Positions 1-5,783 of a stretch of 7,059 bases of DNA are shown here, piece after piece. The notes under the pieces are model-generated. The model was not told the origin of the DNA. It worked only from the letters and a program-made list of their open reading frames with translations, and did no database searches. Origin of the DNA: an uncultured Phycisphaerae bacterium (GTDB lineage Bacteria > Planctomycetota > Phycisphaerae > Sedimentisphaerales > Anaerohalosphaeraceae); NCBI GenBank assembly GCA_937920485.1, contig CALETL010000054.1, forward strand, positions 1 to 7,059, in the 5' to 3' direction. Every line of letters starts with the position of its first letter. Position 1 is the stretch's first letter. The position numbers and the translations under genes are program-made.

Positions 1-273
1 GATCGCGTTATATTGTGACCCAAACCCGGAAGCTGATGTATCCGTAATATTCGAATAGGCAAATCCATCCCAACTGGTAAATCCTCCACCCCAATCGGTG
101 AAGACATTACCAAAATAAGCATTTCCACTACTGAATCCGCCTGAACCATCAGAGCCGTTCCAAGCCGATTCAGGTGCGAGTGTTAAATTTTCAAAATCAC
201 TGACCGCCGCGTGGGCGAATCCGGCAATCACACACACAATTAACAGATATACCGCATCTATATTACTTTTCAT
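1..273 (-). CDS. Secreted DUF4465 domain protein, 3' end beyond window
   Basis: This is the first 91 codons of a gene that reads leftwards out of the window. It starts at an ATG (273-271) preceded by AGGA (277-280) and GGAG (284-287). Residues 1-22 look like a signal peptide: one Lys, a hydrophobic core (YLLIVCVIAGF) and an AHA cleavage motif, though Asp6 makes the n-region unusual. The mature part begins DFENL and contains a WNGSDGSGGF block, a FGNVF block and SWDGFAYSN followed by a TD and a QYNA motif. I recognise this pattern as DUF4465, a beta-rich extracytoplasmic family of Bacteroidetes and Planctomycetes. It lies downstream of a cobalamin riboswitch, so its expression should fall when B12 is plentiful. 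From memory, relatives sit in Bacteroidetes B12-uptake loci, where surface B12-binding proteins (BtuH) are known. A role in cobalamin capture is therefore an inference. A C-terminal anchor such as PEP-CTERM cannot be seen here. Confidence 0.85.
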   Translation of the reverse strand, partial: MKSNIDAVYLLIVCVIAGFAHAAVSDFENLTLAPESAWNGSDGSGGFSSGNAYFGNVFTDWGGGFTSWDGFAYSNITDTSASGFGSQYNAI

Positions 274-297
274 CTTTCCTATTCTCCAAAGCCAAGT

Positions 298-378
298 TTA
301 TTCAATTCTTTGTTCTGTGAGGTCATTGCCGCGGCGGTCGGCAGATTTAAGAACCGCCGCGGCAACTCCTTTGTTCAT
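298..378 (-). CDS. Possible 26-codon leader ORF upstream of DUF4465 gene
   Basis: In the leader RNA between the riboswitch terminator and the DUF4465 start there is a 26-codon frame from ATG (378-376) to TAA (300-298). Its protein begins MNKGVAAAVLK and ends TEQRIE. An AGGA lies 7 nt before the ATG. The stop falls 24 nt before the DUF4465 ATG and the two frames are in phase. The ORF spans the whole GC-rich inverted repeat at 326-365, so translating ribosomes would open that stem. It has no recognisable family and could easily be a chance frame. Only its position and ribosome-binding site argue for it. Confidence 0.2.
   Translation of the reverse strand: MNKGVAAAVLKSADRRGNDLTEQRIE
326..365 (-). 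repeat. Perfect 13-bp inverted repeat in DUF4465 leader
   Basis: Arms 326-338 (TTGCCGCGGCGGT) and 353-365 are exact reverse complements around a 14-nt loop, giving a very GC-rich stem 53 nt upstream of the DUF4465 ATG. No T-run follows on either strand, so it is not an intrinsic terminator. Nine bases overlapping the 331-338 arm (331-339) are also complementary to 202-210, inside the signal-peptide codons of the gene, so two exclusive pairings are possible. Function is unknown; it may stabilise the mRNA or tune translation. Confidence 0.75.
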
Positions 379-381
379 GTT

Positions 382-401
382 CTGGTCCTACGCCGGACCA
401 G
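382..401 (-). repeat. Small inverted repeat in DUF4465 leader
   Basis: CTGGTCC (382-388) and GGACCAG (395-401) form a perfect 7-bp stem with a 6-nt loop, just upstream of the 26-codon leader ORF. On the minus strand its 3' arm carries the AGGA that would serve as that ORF's ribosome-binding site, so folding would hide it. There is no T-run, so it is not a terminator. Confidence 0.5.
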
Positions 402-497
402 CGTTGGAAATAACACATCAATCTACATACAATGAGGTTTTTTCTTTCCAGGCATCCCCTTTCCGGATTCGTTTCGCGCAAATCCTAAAAAGCCAAC

Positions 498-537
498 AAA
501 AAAAGCCGCTGCTCTCGCATTAAGAGCAACGGCTTTT
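498..537 (-). terminator. Intrinsic terminator of the B12 riboswitch
   Basis: On the minus strand, AAAAGCCG (537-530) pairs with CGGCTTTT (508-501). One mismatch follows (529/509), then seven more pairs (528-522 side with 510-516 side, six to seven bp), around a short loop near 516-522. The stem runs directly into a seven-T tract (504-498). It lies between the cobalamin aptamer and the DUF4465 gene, as expected for a transcription-terminating riboswitch. Its 5' arm contains GCCGTTG (533-527), which can instead pair with an upstream segment at 604-610. Confidence 0.9.
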
Positions 538-630
538 GAAATTCATTCCAATCCCTGTCATCAGATGTCCGGACGTTTTGCGGTATTCTGTTTCGACAGG
601 TGTGCCGTTGTTCCTGATCGCGAGAACAAC
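527..630 (-). promoter_or_regulatory. Riboswitch expression platform: P13 kissing hairpin and antiterminator
   Basis: On the minus strand a hairpin with stem GTTGTTC (630-624) / GAACAAC (613-607) carries a 10-nt loop containing CGCGA (622-618). That loop is complementary to TCGCG (766-762) in the aptamer's L5 region, matching the L5-L13 kissing interaction of class-I cobalamin riboswitches. The last bases of the hairpin overlap CAACGGC (610-604), which is exactly complementary to GCCGTTG in the terminator's 5' arm (533-527). A nested CCTGTC/GACAGG pairing (600-595 with 559-554) would support that antiterminator. The predicted logic is: B12 bound, kissing hairpin held, antiterminator blocked, terminator forms, gene off. 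The pairings are seen; the logic is inferred. Confidence 0.75.
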
Positions 631-651
631 CTAAACACAAAGCACTTATCA

Positions 652-829
652 GGCAGGTTTTCTGACTCGTATCCTACTTAGCAGCCCCTTCCCATCCGAA
701 ATGGATAGTGGAACGATTGCTGCGAAGATTTGTGCCTAAGCACAGTGGACACACACAGCGGCGCGACCGTCACGGATTTTCACCGTGTTCCCGTTTGATT
801 ATCCAACTGAAAAACCCCAGTTGGACCTG
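652..829 (-). ncRNA. Cobalamin (B12) riboswitch aptamer
   Basis: The minus strand shows the conserved core of the cobalamin riboswitch (Rfam RF00174 type). It has GGGAA (792-788), CGGTG (785-781), a GCCGCTGT block (762-755), a GGATAC segment and the B12 box AGTCAGAAAACCTGCC (667-652). P1 can form between CAGGT (829-825) and ACCTG (658-654). A side hairpin CCAACTG/CAGTTGG (824-818 with 809-803) sits just inside P1. Variable arms include GTGC-TTAG-GCAC (743-732) and a stem around 694-706. The aptamer binds a cobalamin coenzyme. It is followed on the same strand by a terminator and then the DUF4465 gene, so it is an off-switch for that gene. The outer limits are approximate. Confidence 0.95.
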
Positions 830-865
830 AAAATGCTTCTATCAATTATCAAAGAACTGATGGGA

Positions 866-894
866 AAGATAGCAGAGGTTTGTCTGGCTCACAA
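866..894 (-). promoter_or_regulatory. Candidate sigma70-type promoter for the riboswitch transcript
   Basis: On the minus strand TTGTGA (894-889) and TATCTT (871-866) are separated by exactly 17 nt. Each matches four of six consensus bases. Transcription would start near 859, about 30 nt before the riboswitch P1 strand, which is a sensible distance. The prediction rests on spacing and position only. Confidence 0.5.
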
Positions 895-1114
895 GGAAAA
901 TTTACAGAAAATCAGAAAACAGCAGGATTGGAATAAATCGAAAAAACCCCTCAAACACCCAAAGAAACCCTTCCGATCGCATCAAAACAACCTATATGAC
1001 TGCTCCCAAATGTTTCTTTATGATGGCAAGATTGTGGCATTTTCAAACCCATTATTACAGGATCAAGTAAGGTTCTAATGTTAATTCAAAAATAAAGCTT
1101 TGAGGACAAGAAAA
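895..1114. other. Divergent intergenic region without a supported gene
   Basis: This stretch lies between the minus-strand riboswitch promoter and the plus-strand acs promoter candidate. It is AT-rich and A-rich on the plus strand. An open frame runs through it on the plus strand (785-1078), but that frame starts inside the riboswitch aptamer, lacks a ribosome-binding site and has a lysine-heavy, low-complexity product, so it is not called. I saw no convincing operator, repeat or small RNA here. Confidence 0.5.
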
Positions 1115-1143
1115 TTGACATTATTTTCTAAATAACTTGTATT
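1115..1143 (+). promoter_or_regulatory. Candidate promoter of acs
   Basis: A perfect TTGACA -35 box (1115-1120) is followed after 17 nt by TGTATT (1138-1143), which matches four of six -10 bases, in very AT-rich DNA. Transcription would start near 1150 and leave a leader of roughly 105 nt before the acs ATG. No conserved riboswitch core was recognised in that leader. Confidence 0.5.
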
Positions 1144-1239
1144 TTTAATTGATTTTTACTCGTTTTTCCATATCCTGTCCAACTGTGTGTAAAAACTTAC
1201 TTAGGAATAGAAATTGTGTACGTCTAATATTTTATCTTG

Positions 1240-1247
1240 AAAGGAAG
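1240..1247 (+). promoter_or_regulatory. Ribosome-binding site that fixes the acs start
   Basis: AAAGGAAG lies 7 nt before the ATG at 1255. A TTG at 1237 would extend the frame by six codons, but that codon abuts the Shine-Dalgarno itself and has none of its own, so 1255 is chosen. The same TGAAAGGAAG string precedes the transporter start. Confidence 0.8.
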
Positions 1248-1254
1248 AGAAACA

Positions 1255-3237
1255 ATGTCTGAAACAAAGAAAGGTATGGAATCTCTACAGTCCGAAGGAC
1301 GGAAATTCCCCCCACCCGCCAATATTCAATCCAACGCCTGGATCAACAGCGTGGAACAGTATGAGACGATGTGGAAACAGTCTATTGACGATCCGGACGG
1401 CTTCTGGCTGGAACAGGCCAAGAGCTTGACATGGTTCAAGGAACCCACCCAGAGCTTAGAATACACCTGGGACACCAAAGCCCGCAAGATCGAACACACC
1501 TGGTTCAAAGATGGCCAACTGAATGTTTCCTACAACTGTCTGGATCGCCATCTCGGCACACCCGTCGAGAACAAGGACGCTATCGTCTGGCAGGGTGAGG
1601 CAGAAGATGCCGTTCAGAAATTTACTTATAAAGAACTGCATGCCGAAGTCTGCAAATTCGCAAATGTAATGAAATCAAAGGGCATCAAAAAAGGCGACCG
1701 CGTAGCAATCTATATGCCGATGGTTCCGGAACTGGCAATCGTCATGCTGTCTTGCACCCGTATTGGGGCGATCCACTCGATCATTTTCGGCGGCTTCAGC
1801 GCCGATGCAATCCAGGGACGTGTTAATGACTCTGACTGCAAGATGCTGATTACCTCCAATGTGTCTCTCCGTGCGGGCAAACATATCCCCCTGAAAAAAA
1901 TCTCGGATGAAGCATTAGAGAAATGTCCGACCATCGAAAGCGTAATCGTCAGCAAAGTCACCGATGATCCCTGTGACATGAAAGAAGGCAGAGATTTCTG
2001 GTATCATGACGTCATGGCAGATGCAAGTGCGGACTGCCCTGCCGAACCAATGAACGCTGAAGATCCGCTGTTCATTCTTTATACGTCCGGTTCGACCGGC
2101 AAACCCAAGGGCGTTGTTCATACCACCGGCGGCTACCTGCTGCATACAGCCGTAACTCACAAAAATGTCTTTAATATCCATGATGATGATATGTACTGGT
2201 GCACTGCCGATATCGGGTGGGTCACCGGCCATAGCTACATCGTGTATGGTCCTTTAGCCAATGGCGCAACCAGTTTGATGTTCGAAGGCGTCCCGACCTA
2301 TCCGGATGCAGGACGCTTCTGGCAGATCTGTGACAAATTCAAAGTCACCGTATTCTACACCGCTCCTACAGCCATTCGCGCTCTGATGCGTCTGGGCGAA
2401 GAGTGGGTCATGAAGTACAGCCTGGATTCATTGCGGATTCTGGGTTCAGTCGGTGAGCCAATCAATCCGGAAGCCTGGATGTGGTACTATGAAAAAGTCG
2501 GCCGCAATAAATGCCCCATCGTGGACACCTGGTGGCAGACAGAAACCGGCGGCTTCATGATTACCCCGCTTCCGGGTGCGATGACCCTCAAGCCAGGTAG
2601 TGCGTCCCGTCCGTTCTTTGGGGTGGATGCGGCCGTTTTGCGTGATGACAGAAGCGAATGTGACAGAAACGAAGGCGGCAAGCTCTGTATTCGCAAGCCT
2701 TGGCCCGGCATGATGCGTACGATGTGGGGCGATCACGACCGCTTTATCGACACCTACTTCACGATGTACGACGACATTTACTTTGCCGGAGATGGTTGCC
2801 GCATTGATAGCGACGGCGACTTCTGGCTGATGGGCCGGATCGATGACGTTGTGAATGTTTCCGGTCACCGTATCGGCACCGCTGAAGTCGAGAGCGCACT
2901 GGTTAGTCATGCCAAAGTGGCCGTAGCAGCGGTTACTCCTGTTCCGCATGAAATCAAGGGACAGGGTCTATATGCCTATGTGACACTGGTTGAGGGCATT
3001 GAAGAAAGCGACGAACTCAAGAAAGAGCTGGTCATGCATGTCCGCAAGGAGATCGGCCCCATCGCTGCTCCGGAAGCGGTTCAGTTTGCACCGGCACTGC
3101 CGAAGACTCGCTCAGGCAAGATCATGCGTCGCATTCTTCGCAAGATCGCCGAGAAGCAGACTGACAACCTCGGTGACATCTCCACACTGGCTGACCCCAG
3201 CGTTGTTGAAAAACTGATCGCCAACCGCGGCGAGTAA
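1255..3237 (+). CDS. acs: Acetyl-CoA synthetase (AMP-forming)
   Basis: This 660-residue cytoplasmic enzyme makes acetyl-CoA from acetate, ATP and CoA through acetyl-AMP. Its length fits the family (about 650). The N-terminal domain is typical of Acs, starting near [12 protein letters not shown]. Core motifs in order are the P-loop [11 protein letters not shown] (276-286), V323/T324, V399 in [14 protein letters not shown] (426-433), AGDG with D513, GR at 527-528, VSGHR (535-539) and RSGK (619-622). V323, T324, V399 and W427 sit at the positions of the four acetate-pocket residues known from the Salmonella enzyme, offset by 13, so acetate rather than a longer acid is the likely substrate. K622 is the catalytic lysine that is acetylated in other bacteria, so post-translational control is possible. 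The gene opens a plus-strand cluster with a transporter and a carbonic-anhydrase-like gene. Confidence 0.97.
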   Translation: MSETKKGMESLQSEGRKFPPPANIQSNAWINSVEQYETMWKQSIDDPDGFWLEQAKSLTWFKEPTQSLEYTWDTKARKIEHTWFKDGQLNVSYNCLDRHLGTPVENKDAIVWQGEAEDAVQKFTYKELHAEVCKFANVMKSKGIKKGDRVAIYMPMVPELAIVMLSCTRIGAIHSIIFGGFSADAIQGRVNDSDCKMLITSNVSLRAGKHIPLKKISDEALEKCPTIESVIVSKVTDDPCDMKEGRDFWYHDVMADASADCPAEPMNAEDPLFILYTSGSTGKPKGVVHTTGGYLLHTAVTHKNVFNIHDDDMYWCTADIGWVTGHSYIVYGPLANGATSLMFEGVPTYPDAGRFWQICDKFKVTVFYTAPTAIRALMRLGEEWVMKYSLDSLRILGSVGEPINPEAWMWYYEKVGRNKCPIVDTWWQTETGGFMITPLPGAMTLKPGSASRPFFGVDAAVLRDDRSECDRNEGGKLCIRKPWPGMMRTMWGDHDRFIDTYFTMYDDIYFAGDGCRIDSDGDFWLMGRIDDVVNVSGHRIGTAEVESALVSHAKVAVAAVTPVPHEIKGQGLYAYVTLVEGIEESDELKKELVMHVRKEIGPIAAPEAVQFAPALPKTRSGKIMRRILRKIAEKQTDNLGDISTLADPSVVEKLIANRGE

Positions 3238-3257
3238 CTCTATTTCAAATACATTTT

Positions 3258-3300
3258 GCCGGGCATGCTGTTTTCAGTGTGCCCGGCTTTCTTTAATTTT
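3258..3300 (+). terminator. Intrinsic terminator after acs
   Basis: GCCGGGCA (3258-3265) pairs with TGCCCGGC (3280-3287). Inside it a small internal loop is followed by CTG-TTTT-CAG. A T-rich tail (TTTCTTTAATTTT) follows to 3300. It ends only 7 nt before the next gene's Shine-Dalgarno, leaving no room for a separate promoter after it. Confidence 0.85.
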
Positions 3301-3306
3301 GATCTG

Positions 3307-3314
3307 AAAGGAAG
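3307..3314 (+). promoter_or_regulatory. Ribosome-binding site that fixes the transporter start
   Basis: AAAGGAAG lies 4 nt before the ATG at 3319. The frame is open back to a TTG at 3256, but that codon lies at the acs terminator stem and has no Shine-Dalgarno, so 3319 is the start. Confidence 0.8.
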
Positions 3315-3318
3315 CAAA

Positions 3319-4572
3319 ATGTCTGAACAAAAAGTCATGAACCGTTGGCTGGTAGTCGTTGGGGCTTTGCTTATCCAGTTAAGTCTGGGGGCTATCTATG
3401 CATGGGGTGCTTTTACTGGCGCCCTTCAGGACCCTGAAGGAATCTACAAATTCACAGCAACGCAAACATCATGGATATTTTCTGCTGGTCTGGCAAGTTT
3501 TGCCTTTACCATGATACTCGCCGGACGATTACAAGACAAATACGGACCTAAAATCATTGCCGTTATCGGAGGTCTCATGCTGGGAGCCGGATATATTATC
3601 GCTTCTTTTACAGGCACTTCTTTTATCCTCATGTTGATCTTTATTGGCATTGTCGGAGGTGCGGGCATTGGGATGGGTTATGTTTGTCCTATTGCTGCCT
3701 GTGTAAAATGGTTCCCGGACTTAAAGGGTTTGATTACCGGCCTGGCAGTTGCCGGATTCGGAGCTGGTGCATTTATTTTCGTTAAACTGGCAGGTTCATG
3801 GATGGGGCTAATTGAAAGCCAGGGAGTTAATGGCACATTTCTTATTTTCGGAATTATTTTCGTTGTTTCCGTTGTTGCCGGGGCCTTATTGCTCTCTAAC
3901 CCCCCTGCCGGCTGGAAACCCGCCGGATGGAATCCACCTGTCAATATCGATGGTTCTGCAAAGGCAGAAGTGACTAATCTGACACAGGGACAAACCGTCA
4001 AAACGATTCAGTTCTGGATGATCTGGCTGGCTTTTGTTTTCAGCGCCGGCTGCGGTCTGATGGTTATCAAGTGTCTGAAAAACTTCGGCGTCCTCGAAGG
4101 CGGACTGACCGCCGCTGCCGCCGGATCAGCACTTGGACTGCTCGCATTGTTCAACGGGCTTGGGCGCGTTGTCTGGGGTTCCATCTCACACAAACTAACT
4201 GCTAAATACTCTGTTGTACTGATGTGCCTGATGCAGGCCGGAATGATGTTTTTCCTGTTAGGGATGGGATCAAAAGCATCAATGCTGGCGATTGCGGCTT
4301 GTTGGATTGGTTTTAATTTTGGCGGTAACTTCGCTCTGTTCCCGTTATTGACACTGGAAAACTTTGGCCCGAAAAATCTTGGGGCAAACTACGGGGCCGT
4401 CTTTACATCATACGGCGTCGGCGGAATTTTGGGACCGGTTATGGCAGGCAAAGTCTGGGACAATATGGGGACATTCAAGTCCGCATTTATCATTGCTGCG
4501 ATTGCGTGTGTTGCCGCAGCGGTCCTGACATTCCTATTGAAGCACATTAAGCCAGAAAAGATCGCGGCTTAA
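3319..4572 (+). CDS. OFA-family MFS transporter (small carboxylate)
   Basis: This 417-residue inner-membrane protein has the hydrophobic profile of a 12-helix major facilitator. It begins NRWLVVVGALLIQLSLGAIYAW (from residue 8), typical of the oxalate/formate antiporter (OFA) group. MFS motif A is GRLQDKYG (69-76). The stretch 124-150 (CPIAACVKWFPDLKG, then GLAVAGFGAGA) is also family-typical. A cytoplasmic loop at 195-207 carries the PPAGW-PAGW signature seen in OFA proteins. R283 (GLGRVVWG) fits the helix-8 arginine known to bind substrate in OxlT. The region I take for helix 11 (356-377) has no lysine, which may mean a monocarboxylate rather than oxalate; this is an inference. Being next to acs suggests acetate or a related acid as substrate. 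The gene has no clear promoter of its own. Confidence 0.85.
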   Translation: MSEQKVMNRWLVVVGALLIQLSLGAIYAWGAFTGALQDPEGIYKFTATQTSWIFSAGLASFAFTMILAGRLQDKYGPKIIAVIGGLMLGAGYIIASFTGTSFILMLIFIGIVGGAGIGMGYVCPIAACVKWFPDLKGLITGLAVAGFGAGAFIFVKLAGSWMGLIESQGVNGTFLIFGIIFVVSVVAGALLLSNPPAGWKPAGWNPPVNIDGSAKAEVTNLTQGQTVKTIQFWMIWLAFVFSAGCGLMVIKCLKNFGVLEGGLTAAAAGSALGLLALFNGLGRVVWGSISHKLTAKYSVVLMCLMQAGMMFFLLGMGSKASMLAIAACWIGFNFGGNFALFPLLTLENFGPKNLGANYGAVFTSYGVGGILGPVMAGKVWDNMGTFKSAFIIAAIACVAAAVLTFLLKHIKPEKIAA

Positions 4573-4578
4573 CCAGCA

Positions 4579-4606
4579 TAGACAGTTTCAAGGAATCGTT
4601 TATAGC
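4579..4606 (+). promoter_or_regulatory. Weak promoter candidate overlapping a terminator arm
   Basis: TAGACA (4579-4584) and TATAGC (4601-4606) are 16 nt apart and match five and four of six consensus bases. A start near 4613 would fall at the end of the terminator's 5' arm (4604-4613). Such a transcript would lack that arm and escape termination. It is a candidate source of the CA-like mRNA, from pattern only. Confidence 0.3.
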
Positions 4607-4645
4607 GACCTGCTGTGTTTAAGCGGCAGGTCGCTTTTTATTTTA
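4604..4645 (+). terminator. Intrinsic terminator after the transporter
   Basis: AGCGACCTGC (4604-4613) pairs perfectly with GCAGGTCGCT (4626-4635) around a 12-nt loop and runs into TTTTATTTT. It stands 28 nt before the next ATG. Confidence 0.9.
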
Positions 4646-4673
4646 ATCAATTTTATAAAATCGGAGTATTAAA

Positions 4674-5048
4674 ATGGCTTTTTGTACGGCAATCAACTGT
4701 ATGGACGGACGGGTTCAATTGCCGGTCATCAATTACTTAATGGAGCGATTTGGCGTCGACTATGTGGATTCGGTCACCGAACCGGGCCCGGTCAAAATCC
4801 TTGCTGAACAGGCCGCTCCAGCACTGCTGGAATCAATTTTCAACCGTGTTTCAATCTCCACCGACAAGCACAGCAGTAAATCCATTGCTATCTGCGCTCA
4901 TGCTGACTGTGCCGGAAATCCTGTTGATGACCAAACACAAAAACAACAACTCATAGACGCAGTTAAAACCTTACAAGATAAATGTTCCGGCGTCGAAATC
5001 ATCAAACTCTGGATTGATGAAAACTGGGATGTTCAAGAGCTGCCTTAA
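4674..5048 (+). CDS. Short beta-carbonic-anhydrase-like protein
   Basis: This 124-residue soluble protein starts at an ATG with GGAG (4663-4666) 7 nt upstream. Near its N-terminus it has CMDGR (C9, D11, R13) and further on HADC (H76, C79). Together these are the CxDxR and HxxC zinc-site motifs of beta-carbonic anhydrases. The usual enzyme is around 200 residues, so this is a much shortened version. The family-typical ends INCMDGRVQLPVI and LWIDENW match what I remember as a separate putative carbonic anhydrase family (Pfam Pro_CA_2). Zinc binding is likely; CO2 hydration is plausible but unproven, since short homologues may do something else. It follows acs and a carboxylate transporter, so a role in CO2/bicarbonate or pH balance during acetate use is an inference. 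A bidirectional terminator follows. Confidence 0.75.
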   Translation: MAFCTAINCMDGRVQLPVINYLMERFGVDYVDSVTEPGPVKILAEQAAPALLESIFNRVSISTDKHSSKSIAICAHADCAGNPVDDQTQKQQLIDAVKTLQDKCSGVEIIKLWIDENWDVQELP

Positions 5049-5093
5049 AGAGCGATAAACAATGTGAAGGATATTGACGACATAAAATAAAAA

Positions 5094-5121
5094 GCCCCGG
5101 TATACCTTAGTATGCCGGGGC
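5094..5121. terminator. Bidirectional terminator between convergent genes
   Basis: GCCCCGGTATAC (5094-5105) pairs with GTATGCCGGGGC (5110-5121), with one G-T pair and a CTTA loop. On the plus strand ATTTTT follows after a short gap. On the minus strand the stem is followed directly by TTTTTATTTT. It can end both the CA-like gene and the Tad operon, and is stronger on the minus strand. Confidence 0.92.
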
Positions 5122-5157
5122 CTCATTTTTACCATTAAGTGAATCGTTAATCAGCTT

Positions 5158-5766
5158 TTATTTATTATCCTTTCCTACGCTGTTATACAAGGCTTGGATG
5201 TTTTCCGTCGCTTCTTCCTCGGGCAATATCTGCCGATACAATGCCAGCGCTTCATCTCGCCGGCCCATGAGTGCCAGTACAGTGGCCATATTGGAACGAT
5301 ACCGTGTATTTTCAGGTACAATTGCAGCAGCATCTGTGAAATAACTCAACGCCCTTTCATATTTTTTACGAATCAGGCAGCACATCCCCATATTGTTCAG
5401 TAGCACAGGGTCGTCCGATTTAAATTCCAAGCCAGCTTCTAAGGTTTTCATGGCCTCCGGAATCCGCCGCTGCCGCATTTCCAAGGCCGCCAGCTCATTA
5501 TATGCGGGCAAAAAATCCGGCTGTTCCGACAGAATTCTTCTATAGAGTTGTTCAGCTTCATTGTCTTTGCCCTGTGCGGACAGAATATCTGCCATCAAAT
5601 AAAGAGTCTTAGCCGTTGGAGGGCGATCCGGATCGAACGGATCTTCCGTCGGCATATCCTTTGATCCATTATTGGACTGCGGAATATTGGGATTTTGTGG
5701 AAGTTCACATCCCACAGCCATCAAAACAATTGCAATCAAAATGGTTATGACACAAGATTGTTTCAT
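5158..5766 (-). CDS. TadD-like TPR lipoprotein
   Basis: This 202-residue protein has a lipoprotein signal: MKQS, a hydrophobic core, then AVGC with Cys20 as the probable lipidation site (A at -3 is a tolerated but less common lipobox residue). A Pro/Asn-rich linker (21-50) leads into four back-to-back 34-residue tetratricopeptide repeats (about 51-84, 85-118, 119-152, 153-186). It probably sits at the periplasmic face of a membrane and assists pilus assembly through protein contacts. It is the last gene of a minus-strand Tad operon and occupies tadD's usual place downstream of tadC. The start is uncertain: a GTG at 5775 is in frame, and neither start has a good Shine-Dalgarno. I prefer the ATG for its cleaner signal peptide. 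Initiation probably depends on coupling to the gene ending 17 nt upstream. Confidence 0.82.
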   Translation of the reverse strand: MKQSCVITILIAIVLMAVGCELPQNPNIPQSNNGSKDMPTEDPFDPDRPPTAKTLYLMADILSAQGKDNEAEQLYRRILSEQPDFLPAYNELAALEMRQRRIPEAMKTLEAGLEFKSDDPVLLNNMGMCCLIRKKYERALSYFTDAAAIVPENTRYRSNMATVLALMGRRDEALALYRQILPEEEATENIQALYNSVGKDNK

Positions 5767-5783
5767 CAAGTTCACGATTCTGC

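Noticed and set aside
326..365. Palindrome considered as a terminator or an integration site
   Set aside because: No T-run follows on either strand, and no integrase, direct repeats or other mobile-element sign is present.
317..523. 68-codon plus-strand open frame
   Set aside because: It is antisense to the DUF4465 leader and runs through its inverted repeats and into the riboswitch terminator stem; no start signal or recognisable product.
498..537. Terminator considered as a plus-strand terminator
   Set aside because: No plus-strand gene precedes it and the plus side has only four Ts; the seven-T tract and riboswitch context point to the minus strand.
785..1078. 97-codon plus-strand open frame
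   Set aside because: It starts inside the riboswitch aptamer on the opposite strand, has no Shine-Dalgarno, covers the minus-strand promoter and gives a lysine-rich product with no family features.
1237..1254. Six-codon N-terminal extension of acs from a TTG
   Set aside because: The TTG abuts the Shine-Dalgarno of the ATG at 1255 and has no upstream ribosome-binding site.
2446..2949. 167-codon minus-strand open frame inside acs
   Set aside because: It is the antisense shadow of a well-conserved acs region that includes the catalytic motifs; its product shows no known domain.
3256..3318. 21-codon N-terminal extension of the transporter
   Set aside because: It would be encoded by the acs terminator; the ATG at 3319 has a clear Shine-Dalgarno and gives a normal OFA N-terminus.
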